Assembly: GCF_009870125.1 (NCBI RefSeq)
Contig: NC_046683.1
Span: 52,219,869 to 52,283,868 of the forward strand
DNA from: Drosophila pseudoobscura
Lineage: Eukaryota; Arthropoda; Insecta; Diptera; Drosophilidae
Direction: 5' to 3'
Length of the DNA: 64,000 bases
Part shown: positions 24,046-34,293 of the stretch, in pieces
Layout: each line of letters opens with the position of its first letter
How positions within the stretch are numbered: the first letter of the stretch is position 1
Made by a program: the position numbers and the translations under genes
Notes under the pieces: model-generated
Databases searched by the model: none
Seen by the model: only the letters and a program-made list of their open reading frames with translations
What the model was told of the DNA's origin: nothing

Positions 24046-24971
24046 TGTTGTGTATTGATTTCTTCACGCAGTCATAATTATTGGGATCCCATTGAAGGAG
24101 CTATTCAGCCAGGCAGCCGGGCAGCACACGCAGCAAATCTGCTGCGAGACGACAATGGATACAGATACCGAAACAGAAACAGAAACAGAAACACCGACGA
24201 CGAAAAAAAACTCACTTTTCACTGAATCTTGGTCTGCCCCAGAGAGAGTGGCTAGGCCCACACGAGTTGCGGTCGCTGGTAATTATAATTTGTCATTCCT
24301 ATTCACAAAACTCTGCCCTGAACCACTACCTTTATCAATGGTATTTGTTGATGAAAAACTTTTCCATATTCGTGCGGAGCGGAGCGGCGCAAAGCGGCGC
24401 AGTGCGGTGCCGTGTGGGTCTGTTTCCGCTTGGTTTGTTCTACTTCCGTTGAAGTTTGGTGCCGTTCTGAACGTACGTTCTATCGGCGCCGACTGCGTCA
24501 AGAGCGGAAGCGGGAGAGCGACGCATTGCACCCACAAACAAGCTTTCAGCCATAGGAAAGACGTTAATATTTATGGCACATGTTGACTGCCACTGCTAAA
24601 TCGGCAAAAGTTATGCTCAAATAGGTAAAGCGCATGCGCATGCTATGTACACGTTGATATGAACATTACAAAATGAGAAGTTATGATTCTTAAATATGAA
24701 ATTGTAAGTCTATGCAGTCCATTCCAGCTAAACATTAATACTCCACAAAATACTTGGAAGTATACAAGTAATCAACAATTTATCTTGTTCCCCGATTTCC
24801 TCATTCAAATTCTAGCGCCACTTAACATTCCTCTGTTAACGTGCGCCTAACATGCACCGACTCCCCATCTGAATATTAACATATCTCTGTAGTCGCACAC
24901 ATGCATGAAAAGGCTTGTTTTGTTGTTGTTATTTTAAAATGTATAATTTATGTTTATAAATGGAATATTTC
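24046..24971. other. Upstream region of the Tamalin-like gene and LSm5 3' side
   Basis: Contains a GAAACA repeat (24164-24192) and GCGGAGCG-type repeats (24376-24412). It probably holds the 5' UTR and promoter of the scaffold gene. No coding sequence recognised. Confidence 0.5.
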
Positions 24972-25385
24972 CTACTCCGCGAGCTCGCCTCCAGGGACCA
25001 ACTGCAATGGGGATCATTTAAACAACTATACTTATACGAGGCACTAGTACTACGCACCATTGTTATGTTGTTGCCATTCAACAGAATCTGATCCAATTTC
25101 GTGATCCGGCGACCGTCTGGCGTGTTTTCGTACTCCGTGACATCGTCCAGCAGCATGTTCACAAAGTCATCAAAGCCCAAGAGAGTGCCAACCATTTCCT
25201 TGTCGTTCTTCATGATTATGTGGATGCGGGAGCCTATGCATTTGTCCACCAACTCTGTGGAAAAACAAGGTCCAGGCAAGCCGGCAGAGACGCTGTAGCC
25301 GGCAAGACGGGTAACGGCCAAAACCTATTCACTTACCCAGTGGCATCAATGTAGCAATGTTTGCAGGAGGGGGCACGGCAGTCAT
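24972..25385 (-). CDS. LSm5: LSm5, U6 snRNA-associated Sm-like protein, 3 exons, 91 aa
   Basis: Subunit of the LSm1-7 (cytoplasmic mRNA decay) and LSm2-8 (nuclear U6 snRNP) heptameric rings. Exons are 25337-25385, 25058-25254 and 24972-25001. The junctions restore Glu at the first splice and give ITM|LVPGGE at the second. The Sm1 motif is seen in [20 protein letters not shown] and [16 protein letters not shown]. The Sm2 motif is [18 protein letters not shown]. The length equals that of human LSm5 (91 aa) and the sequence is nearly invariant with it in the core. The 9-codon last exon is easy to miss because the second exon reads on into the intron. The gene is divergent from the TCAIM-like gene, and a DRE (25466-25473) lies about 80 bp upstream. 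Confidence 0.97.
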
Positions 25386-25465
25386 TTTGCTTTGTTTATG
25401 TTGCTAATTTGTTTAAATTATTAATATTTTGCTAGAATTGCAGGACAGAATAAAAAACGCGGATT

Positions 25466-25919
25466 TATCGATAAAATAAAAAAACGATATTAACCCACTT
25501 ACCGCCCTCAATTTAAACTAGTGAAAACTTGAGTTATATACGATATGAAAGTACTTTATTAAAAAAAAAAATGACAAGGATTTTCATCTTTCACCTGAGC
25601 AGCGTTAAAATTCTTCTAGTTTCATAATGTTCGTAGAGTGTATTGTAATAAAATGTGTTAATCGTTCTCTGTTCACGATCGGTCGATCGTAATATTTTAC
25701 GAGCTAGCTAAGACTTTTAGCCCTCAACGCATAACTTTATCTAATTGATGAACCAATTTTCCACATGACTGGCTAATTTTAAGAACTCTCTTTTATTTGA
25801 TAGTAATCAATTTGATTATTATATGCTGTAAGAGGCTGCACAATTTCGATCGACTGGGTGGCAGCATTAACGCTGGTCTGAGCTAACATTACCGCCGGTC
25901 ACACTGGAAATCATCGATA
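25466..25919. promoter_or_regulatory. Divergent promoter region: DRE (LSm5) and motif 1 + DRE core (TCAIM-like)
   Basis: TATCGATA at 25466-25473 sits about 80 bp from the LSm5 start. An exact motif 1/M1BP site (CGGTCACACTG, 25896-25906) with an ATCGATA at 25913-25919 lies about 170 bp upstream of the TCAIM-like start. These are TATA-less housekeeping promoter classes and fit both genes. The DNA between them is AT-rich. Confidence 0.65.
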
Positions 25920-26082
25920 GAAAACTATTGTCCAGATATCTTTATCGTTGGATTAAGTGGCAGCACAAAACGTATGATTTAACATAATAATAAATAATAT
26001 TTAAGTAAATAGAAGCACCCCCCCACTATATGCTGCTCTGCTGGGACGACGGGCAGGTTCCCTGCTGCTCACCGCTTACATA

Positions 26083-27689
26083 ATGTCCGTGTCGCTGGCC
26101 CTGGGCATGGGACAAGCTGCCAAACTGAAGATTCTGGCGTCAAGTTCAAGGCAATGGCAATGGATGTCACTGCGTCGATCTTTGAATCAAGGTTATTTTC
26201 ATTTAAATTAGCTTGCAGAGATAATTTTTGATGGTTTCTTTGCAATGCAGACTTGACAACGGCACTGCGACCTTTCTACTTTGCCGTACATCCGGATTTC
26301 TTTGCGCAGCATCCCGAGCAGCGAAACACCAACGAAAACTCCTTGAAATTGCTGAGCGAGCATCTCGAATCTTTATACGAGCGCAGGCCGCAACGGAGTG
26401 CCGATGCCCAAGTACTCAAGTTCTATGTGCGGGCCAGTGCAGACGCCAATAAACGGGATTCCTTCAGGCTGATTCAGATCCGCACGGACTGGCAGAGCAC
26501 AAGGGACCCGAAGACATTCATTCAGAGCCTGCTAGAGTCGTGCAATCTCTCTACGGACTATGTGAGGACCATTAAGGCCCAGCCGGAACCCCCCAAGAGC
26601 TCGGATACGAGCATGGCCTATAAGCCGGGTCAGGACTACCACTACGACAAGGAATTTTCTGAGTTCGAGTCTCAACTGAGGAATGTGAGTAGATTGTCCC
26701 CCTCTCTACTCGATTAATGTTGATCCCTCTTTGACCAACAGGAGCGGGCAAGTATGCGTCCTGTTCTGACCACTTGGCTGGAGGAGAATGCGGACAAGGC
26801 TAAGCAGCGGGCCAAGGAAACGGCCGAGCTGCAGGCCGAGATTAATAAGCTGCAAAAGGTGTTAGTGGAGAAGCTGAAGCTGCGCGATGCCCGCTACGAA
26901 TGCGGCTGGAACATCGAACACTATCGTGGCTGCCTGAAGACCCTGGAGCGCCTGGCCAACACCCACTTGGCGGAGATGGCACCGTTGCGGGATCGTATTG
27001 TGGTCTTTGCACCCTTCACAGGTGTCAGCCTGGAGGGACATGTCATGCTGTTCACCGGAGACGTTCTGAACAATTGGATTGACTTTATCAAGAACATTCC
27101 GCATCACGACACCTACCTCAAGGTGGTGCCCATCTACGAGCAGACGCTCTCGCAGGTGCTGCGCGGCATTCAGATAGGACGTCGCAAGTTTATGCCAAAG
27201 ACGCAGGCCCGTGGCTATGCTAACTACCTCATGAAAGTAACAACGTCGCTCGGCGACTATCTGGGGAAGCAAAAATACCCGAAGAACTGGCCAGAGACGC
27301 TGCACGAATTCACCATCGTCGTGGAATCAGAGGCAGGTCCTCTGATGGTCAGTCCAACGGGTCAATTCATCACCCCGGCCACCTGTCCCGGCCTGATACT
27401 GGTAGACTTCATCAGCCAGAATATGCAATCTTCGCGTGAGCTAATGAACAAGTACGCCGAGGACAAACACATCGAGCAGGAGCTCATGGATGAGTGCATG
27501 GAGCATCTGCGACTGCAATCGCTGACTAAGGACGATGCTGTTACACCCGATAAGATGATAGTGGCCCTGAGGGATCTGTCCCAAATGCAGCTGCCGCATT
27601 TGGAACAAGTCAAGCTCCATATAACGAACTACTATTCCGTTCTAACCGATGGAGTTGTGTGCATACCCTGGGACTCTATGCAGAGGTAG
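26083..27689 (+). CDS. TCAIM-like mitochondrial protein (DUF4460/DUF4461), 3 exons, 496 aa
   Basis: Homologue of vertebrate TCAIM (T-cell activation inhibitor, mitochondrial), a matrix protein whose molecular role is poorly known. Exons are 26083-26191, 26251-26684 and 26742-27689. The first intron has a weak donor (GTTATT) but its phase restores Asp in NQDLTTALRPFYF. The N-terminus lacks acidic residues and is rich in Arg, Lys and Ser, as expected of a matrix targeting peptide. TALRPFYFAVHPDFF followed by NENSLKLLSEHLESL is the DUF4460 signature. A coiled coil (KAKQRAKETAELQAEINKLQ) and the long DUF4461 region (VPIYEQTLSQVLRGIQIGRR; DYLGKQKYPKNWPE) follow. An upstream ATG at 26029 opens a short frame that ends before 26083. 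Poly(A) signal AATAAA is at 27724-27729. Confidence 0.92.
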
Positions 27690-27774
27690 ACCCCTTACAT
27701 TTTCTTGTGCCTTTTTATTGACAAATAAACATAGAAATAATTATTGAGGGTGTGATTTCTCTCTCTATCTACAG

Positions 27775-29109
27775 CTAGGTGGCATCGCTGCAATCTTCGA
27801 CGCTCCAGGTGCACTCCTCTCGATGGGCTGCAAATTCAGATGCCTTGCGTGTGTAGACATGCCGCTCCAGGCCGTCAAAGTGTATGGGATCACCACCACA
27901 GAGCACAGAATTCTCGGTTGCTGCATCGTATAAGGACACGCCACCTTTACGATATACCACACGCCACCAGCTGATGTTTGCCCGGCTGTACACGTTTTTG
28001 GTAATGGCATTGGTCGTGTTGCTGGTTGCCAGCGGGGATGGCTCCATTAGGATGTACCGATTGCGCCAGAAGGCACTGTAGAAGGCAAACTGCGGTCGAC
28101 TGTCGTTGCTGTGGCCACGCTGGATGTAGTACGCCGCCTTCTTCGGATCCCGCGCATTGCTGCAGATCAGATACGTCTGCGGGCACTCATAGATGTAGGC
28201 ATTGCTGTCGGTCACGTTGCGGATGCACACCTTATGGGCAGTGTACAACAGCTGCTCATCCGATGGAAGCTGCGCATAGATCTGCTGTCGCAGCGACGCT
28301 TCCACTTCCTGTTCGAAGCTGGGCTGGTCGAGCAGTCTTCGGAGATTATCTTGCATGGCCAGGCCCAAGGTATCGGCTGCGGCCTCGTCCCGTGTGAGCT
28401 CTTCACGCTGCAGCAACTGGAGGTTGGCCAGAGCCAACTGAGTGAGGCTGCCCGTGAAGTTGCCCAGACGCTCCACCACACTCAAAGGCGTCTCCAGGGC
28501 CAGCACCGCATCGTACACAAGTTCCAGGATGTCGCGCAGATAGTCCAAGGCGCTAAAGGTCAAGCGATGCAGCAGCGAATCGACCAGCGGGAAGGTAGCC
28601 GTGCGACTGTTTGTGTAGAAAGGAGCTTCCAACAACTGTGCACTGCGTGAGATAAAGGCCTGATGGACCAGCTGCAATAGTGCTGGCGGGACATCCGAAT
28701 TAAAAGCCAGTTGGTCGTAAAAGTCTAAGATTTTGAGCGGATCGTAGATCTGTTTGGTCTGCTGCAGCTCCTTCCAGAGTCCCGTGTAGATGGCTTGCTT
28801 TAGCTCCGGAGTCCGGGCTTGATTCGCCAATTGAAGCACCACCTGGCCACGCTTCCAGTCGCCACTCACCTCCGAGCGAATCACCGACTCTAGATTGCTG
28901 GATGCAGGACCTCTTAATGCTCCTGCCACGTCCGCTTCCCCAGTCCACACATCGATGTGGAAGAGCACTTCATTTACGGGAGCGGAGGCATTAAGGACTG
29001 CTAGAAGCTTGCTGCTGCTGCTGCTGCTGCTGTTGCTCGAGAAGCTGTCGCCGATATCCAGTACCGCGCCCAGTGCCAGGACCAGTAGTAACAAAACGCA
29101 GGCAGCCAT
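27775..29109 (-). CDS. Unrecognised secreted protein, 444 aa, single exon
   Basis: I do not recognise the family. A clear signal peptide (MAACVLLLLVLALGAVLDIG) precedes a Ser-rich linker (NSSSSSSS). The middle, about residues 60-310, is predicted mostly helical by eye, rich in Leu, Gln, Asp and Glu (LDYLRDILELVYDAVLALE; LTQLALANLQLLQREELTRD). The last ~130 residues are different: they hold almost all the cysteines (VCIRN, YECPQTYLIC, VLCGGD, EECTWSVEDC) and aromatic residues (FYSAFWRNRYILME, ISWWRVVY). They may form a disulphide-bonded domain. About seven N-glycosylation sequons fit a secreted glycoprotein. There is no protease triad or TM segment after the signal. A TATA box (minus strand, 29148-29154) lies about 40 bp upstream of the ATG, so the 5' UTR is very short. 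It is tail-to-tail with the TCAIM-like gene, 85 bp apart. Confidence 0.8.
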   Translation of the reverse strand: MAACVLLLLVLALGAVLDIGDSFSSNSSSSSSSKLLAVLNASAPVNEVLFHIDVWTGEADVAGALRGPASSNLESVIRSEVSGDWKRGQVVLQLANQARTPELKQAIYTGLWKELQQTKQIYDPLKILDFYDQLAFNSDVPPALLQLVHQAFISRSAQLLEAPFYTNSRTATFPLVDSLLHRLTFSALDYLRDILELVYDAVLALETPLSVVERLGNFTGSLTQLALANLQLLQREELTRDEAAADTLGLAMQDNLRRLLDQPSFEQEVEASLRQQIYAQLPSDEQLLYTAHKVCIRNVTDSNAYIYECPQTYLICSNARDPKKAAYYIQRGHSNDSRPQFAFYSAFWRNRYILMEPSPLATSNTTNAITKNVYSRANISWWRVVYRKGGVSLYDAATENSVLCGGDPIHFDGLERHVYTRKASEFAAHREECTWSVEDCSDAT

Positions 29110-29147
29110 AGCATCTCAACTGTTCGAAGTTCTGTCCCAGGCCATGG

Positions 29148-29154
29148 TTTTATA
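29148..29154 (-). promoter_or_regulatory. TATA box of the unrecognised secreted-protein gene
   Basis: TATAAAA on the minus strand, about 40 bp upstream of the start codon. It suggests regulated, tissue-restricted expression, unlike the DRE-type neighbours. Confidence 0.6.
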
Positions 29155-29562
29155 GGTGAGTCGCAGATCGGCATCTATTTGTAGTTCATTTCACCCGGTG
29201 TTTACTCGGGGTTCTCGGTGTTGACCTGTGTGCCGATAATATCAGCAAAGGTATACAATGTTTAATTGCCTTTTGCACCCCGAAAATCTCCAATCTCCTT
29301 GGGGCTGGGCCCTCCCAAAACATCATAAAACGACCCGGCACAGTGCGCCAATTTCAAAAACAAATAAAAAAAAGTTCAATATTTTTTTTTGGATTGGTTT
29401 GGTTGCGTTTCAGAAAAGAATGCACAATTCATGAAGTAATGACACTAAGAGTATGAAAAAAATTCTATGGTTAGTGGTAGAGTCCAATAAAGGCGGCAAA
29501 TCAACCAAAAAGTAAAATGCTCTTTATCTCATATCTGGGAATTGTTTCCCCGATGAAGATAC

Positions 29563-29601
29563 TATCAAAGACTATACAATAGTATTGTATAGTCTTTGAT
29601 A
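29563..29601. repeat. Perfect 39-bp palindrome (19-bp arms, 1-bp centre)
   Basis: Left arm TATCAAAGACTATACAATA, centre G, right arm its exact reverse complement. Pairing continues imperfectly for several bases outward on both sides. It is AT-rich but not simple sequence. Confidence 0.95.
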
Positions 29602-30320
29602 CTATGTTGATTAACAATTTCAAATATAGTGCGCCAAGTGAGTCGGCATCAAAGTTGATAACTTTTGGAGACGATATCTTCATTTCCACTAACGAAGATT
29701 AAGAGTTAGACCTACTTAAGTAATCAGCACGCATTCAATGAGAATGCTATACGTTATTATGCATGGTATTTATTGCACGAGTAAGAAGTACCACTGCAAA
29801 AACCTGGATAAAATAAGGATGTAATTGTGAAATTCTATTCATTTAATATTTATTATTTTCTAATTTAATTTACATGTGTATCTATAGATACATATTTCAA
29901 CAAATCAAACAAATACCAGTTTTTATTTTATTTTCCACCCACTTGCCGCCCATTCTTCATTTATTTTGCTTGACTTCCAAAAATAGGTGTCTGTGACAGG
30001 AAATGCGTTGCTGGGGCGGCGCGAGCCGAAGACCTGGGAGCGTACTCAGCAAATACGTTTGTGATAGGGCCCAACGCATGTGGAACGCATGCCATTTCTA
30101 CTTTCTACCCACCAACAAAAAAACATTTTCGTGAGATATTTCGTTATTTATTTGATTTTTTGTTCAGAGGCGCATGAAATTTCTTATTTCTAGTATCACA
30201 AAAGTCTTCAAAAAAAAAAAAAACGCTTAGAGGCTAGTCGATGCTAAAAATGCAAGGCAAGGCTACAATTGATTGAGTTTTGACTACCTAAGAGCTAGGG
30301 GATTGACATTGACTGATCCT

Positions 30321-33300
30321 CTAGAGCTTCGTGGAGTTGCGCGATTTCACCGATCTGCGCAATATGCTCGAGCGTAGCTCTCCGCCCGTAGAGGCAGTGA
30401 GCGAGGCTCCGGTTTGGGTGCCCCTCACGAAGGCCTGGGAACGAACTTCCACATCAGTGTTTCTTCTCGACTCATCGTCCTCGTCCACCTGTTTGGCCAG
30501 GCAGGGAAAGTCCCAAATGCTCTGACCCCTGCCGAACTCCTCCCCGTCAGTGAGGGTTTGTGGCAAATCGTGATTAAGGGTCTCCGGAAGTAACAGCGAC
30601 AACAGGCCACCAAAGATGCCCAGCAAACCCAGAATGATAAGCGGCAGGGCCGGGGAAATGTTGGCCAAGTATACAACGAATGGTGCAATGATGCTGGCCA
30701 CATAGCCCATGATGTGGATGAAAGCCACGGCCTGGGCACGCACCACTGTCGGCAGCACTTCGGCCGCCCACTGCAGTCCAATGTTGTAGCTGATATTGAC
30801 GAAGAAACGCCCCATAATAGCCAAGGCGGCGGAGTATACCCCAACGGGCACAACGGTAGCCAACAGACTGAAAACACCACTGGCCACCATGGAGCCACAG
30901 GCCAACCAGCGACGTCCAAAGCGATCCAGGGTCACGGTGAGGAGAGTATCAGCCGGCAGCTCGGTAAAACAGGCCACCGTGAAGGTAAAGAAGATATCTA
31001 GCCCCAGGGAGCCGACGTTCCTCACATGCCCATCGAACACCAGAGAGATGGCCATCCAAATGACGATGAGCAGCAGCGTGGTGCGGCGGAGGCGGGGGGA
31101 CTTAAACAGATCCAGGACGGAGTAGCTGCCATTCTGGGCCTCCTGTTCCCGCATGCGACGGCAGCTGTCAGCAAAGTGCTGATACGTCTGGGCGGGCACC
31201 TGGCGGCCGTTGCGTCGCTCCAGCTTCTTGAGTATCGATATGGCCTTGTCCACCTTACCCTGGGCGACCAGCCAACGTGCCGACTCCGGGACAATCAGGG
31301 GAGTGAAGACAGCCAGCAGCAGTGGGGCGGAGGTGACGATCGTTAGCCACTTCCAATCGGCCACAAAGTAGGCAATCCAGGGCAGCAGGCAAGCGGCGCC
31401 CGTGAAGAATATGGCAATGGACATATTGGCCACAAACGTTCGATACTTGGGACCCACGTACTCCAGAACTGGAAGAAAAATAACGCCTTAAATCAGATGG
31501 AGTTTCACTTGAGGTGGCAGCTTGCACACTCACCCAGTATGTACATCATAGTGAAGCAATTGTCGAAGGCGAATCCCACAAAGAAACGCATGGCAGCAAA
31601 CTCCCAAAAGCTGTTGGCAAAGGCAGTGCCAACGCCAGCAAAAAGGCCTATAAGATTGGTGCCAATCAATGCCGGAATGCGCCCGTAGCGATCCGCCACC
31701 CATCCAAACAGAAGGCCCCCCACGATGGCGCCCAGAAAGAAGATGGACTGGGCATAGGTGGGCAGGGCGGCATCATCGCACACCCAATTCTGCTCCGTGG
31801 CCACCGTCGAGTAGGGTATTTCCGTGTAGTTGTAGGACCAGCCGTGGCGACACTTCACCTTCGGCCACTTGGGATCGGCCATCACCTTGCCCTGGGCCAT
31901 AATTTCGGTATAGTTCACATCGTACATGTAACAATTGTTGTATTCCCCATTCATCATGGGTATAGAAAGCGCCAGTCTGTGGATAGGAACGGGGTAGAGA
32001 CTTAGTTTGGGTACTCGTAGTGGCGGCAATTAACACATCCCCAGGGTCAGGCGTCGGATTGTCTTCGTCTGGCTGGGTATTCAGTTCTCAGTAGCTCCAA
32101 GCCATGGTCAAAACTTCTGCACTGCGTATACAGCGTATGCTGACACGCAGACACTAAGATCATGCATGTATCTGTACGACAACTTAATTATCATGATCTT
32201 GAAGGGGTACTTGAAAATGCGATTTCAATTCGAAACGTTTTCGACTACACTTAAGCTTAATAATGCTCTATTTAGAATGAAGATTGATTGTGGAAAGAGA
32301 GCGATATTGATGGTTGGTAGCGAATTAGCTATGAAACTATGAAAACGGCTATATTTGAACCTCGACCTATATTTGATTGCATACTTAATTTGTGAAAAGG
32401 GACTGCTACTCCCTACCATAAAAGTGTACAGAACTCTAAGAACTCCCGAGTATATCCATGAGACAATTACGATTTCCATTAACTATCCACTAAATGTATG
32501 AATTGTCTTCTGGTGTAATTGAAAGCGTGTCCAATATTCGTTACCTCCACTCCACAGCACTCCATCATAAAGCTCGACTCACATTACCGCTGCGACTCCA
32601 CCGCACAACATTAGTCTTCGTGATGGCAGTCTGTAGTGGATGTTGATGTTGCTACTCGTATTCGTAGTGGCACTGGCACTGGCACTGGGACTGGTACTGG
32701 CTCTGGTGTGCGGCACGTTTGGGGCCTGCCTGGCCTGCTGCGTTGTCGCAACATTCACGCTGCGCTGCCGCTAATTAGACGGCCCACTGGCTGACTAATA
32801 CTTGTATCTTATCCAACTCTCCGTTGGGGGAAAACCCTCACTCCTTGCCACTGCCAGTTAACCACCACCAGGAGTGGGGGCTGGCTACTAACTATCTACT
32901 GCTGCCCACCCCAGCAATTATACAGATGAACGAACGTTTTGTAAGGTTCTTTGCCTTATTAAGCCGTCGCTTTGACTGGAAACTCAATCATGGCCCAAGG
33001 TCAGGCATGCCGTTCTAAGCCAACTTGGACGCATTAATGACTATTCTGTTGGTCAGAACACTTGAACTCAAACTCGAAACTCGAAATTCGTTTCGTTACG
33101 TTTCATTCGTTTTAGGTGCTTTTCAATTCAATTCAAATCGAACGTTGAACAACGTTTTAAGCTTTAAGAAATAAGCTATTTTTCTTACATTATAATTTGA
33201 CTATTAGAACTGTGCGGATTTTGGTCTTGGTCAAATGGGTTTGGTTTGGTATTATCCACTTTGGCTGGGGTTCAAAAACACGCACAAACCGGTATTAGCC

Positions 33301-34293
33301 TTAGCCTTTCGATTTCAAGGTGATTTGGGACTATTGTCGATCGATCGTTTGGTAGTTTTACTTGTACGAGTGTGTCTAGTAATCGATCAAGTGCGTTTTT
33401 TTTTTTTGTGAAAGTGAAACGGAACCGCATTGCTTCGATTGCCATGTACGCACAATGAGATTGTTTCCGGATGGGATACTTGTGCAAACAGGTATTCAGA
33501 CTGAATAGAATGCCAGCTAGAAAGGAGATTGAGGAACAGAGGGAAAGTATTGTTTAACATGTCTTGAATATAACTGGAAGGCAATCCATAGAAATGTCGC
33601 AGCGGCAAGCAGTATATGTATTCATGATAATTTAAATAAACACGATATCTTCATTATAGTTTAACACTTACGCGAACGACAGCCCAGCCACTGAAGTACC
33701 TCGTATCCACAGCCGTCTGTGCTAGTAAATAATCAACTTTTCCATTTGCATATTTATGACAGATTACGTGAAGCCGAGCTTGAGTTTAAGCCCGCCCCAT
33801 AGCCAAGCCATGGAACATGACTACGAAATGGCCAAAATGTTGCCTTAGCTTGGCAAGGTGCTAGATTTTTTGAGGGAAAACCCAGTGGAATAACTCACCT
33901 GGCCTCCACATCCAGGCCATCTAGCTCTGGCACATGGCACCAATGTTGCTCGGGTATCAGGGTGAGAAAGATCTGCGAGAAGTACACAAAGGCCACGAAG
34001 AACGAGAAGGGTATCATGCAGATGAACAGAATCTTCTGGTATCTGCCAAATTCCCCAATCAGCGGCAGTATGTCATCGAAATCAATGTTGGGTAGGCTGC
34101 CATTGTCCCCGCTGTTGCCAGTCAGATCCTGACCCTTCTTCTGACCCAAATCCAATTGAAGTTCCTTCGTGGTGCCGCCGCTCTTCCGTCGATGCAGGTT
34201 GTCTGCACCTCCGCCTCCGCCTCCCCCATGCGGGTGTTCTTCATGATTGAATGCTTCATTGACGAAGTATGCTGGCTTGGCCTGACCTTCCAT
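30321..34293 (-). CDS. SLC22-type organic ion transporter (MFS), 3 exons, 661 aa
   Basis: Plasma-membrane carrier of the organic cation/anion transporter family; the substrate cannot be told. Exons are 33899-34293, 31534-31976 and 30321-31468, with frames closing exactly. Family marks in order: DILPLIGEFGRYQKILFIC before TM1, a large extracellular loop with Cys and N-glycosylation sites (NYTEI), and the TM2-3 loop motif GWVADRYGRIPAL. These are followed by PESARWLVAQGKVDKAI after TM6, LDRFGRRWLACG in the second half, and LLPETLNHDLPQTLTDGEEF after TM12. The N-terminal ~85 residues are an unusual His/Gly/Asn-rich extension (with a 7-Gly run) and the C-terminal ~100 residues a Ser/Arg/Thr-rich cytosolic tail; both explain a length above the usual ~550 aa. 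Intron 1 is 1.9 kb. Confidence 0.93.
31977..33898 (-). other. Intron 1 of the SLC22-type gene
   Basis: 1.9 kb, with a TTTTTTTTT run at 33398-33406 and an ACTGGC-type repeat at 32671-32702. A short stretch at 32583-32611 could act as an alternative first exon but is not supported enough to annotate. Confidence 0.6.

Larger units (their letters stand above)
29110..30320. other. Intergenic region with a perfect palindrome
   Basis: 1.2 kb between two minus-strand genes. It holds a 39-bp perfect palindrome (29563-29601), a poly(A) run (30210-30224) and TTTATT at 30147-30152, a minus-strand AATAAA that may end the transporter mRNA. No gene seen. Confidence 0.6.

Noticed and set aside
32583-32611. 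Possible alternative first exon of the SLC22-type gene (ATG at 32611, GTGAGT donor, matching phase)
   Set aside because: Phase fits, but the product would lack TM1 and no promoter motif is seen; could be chance.
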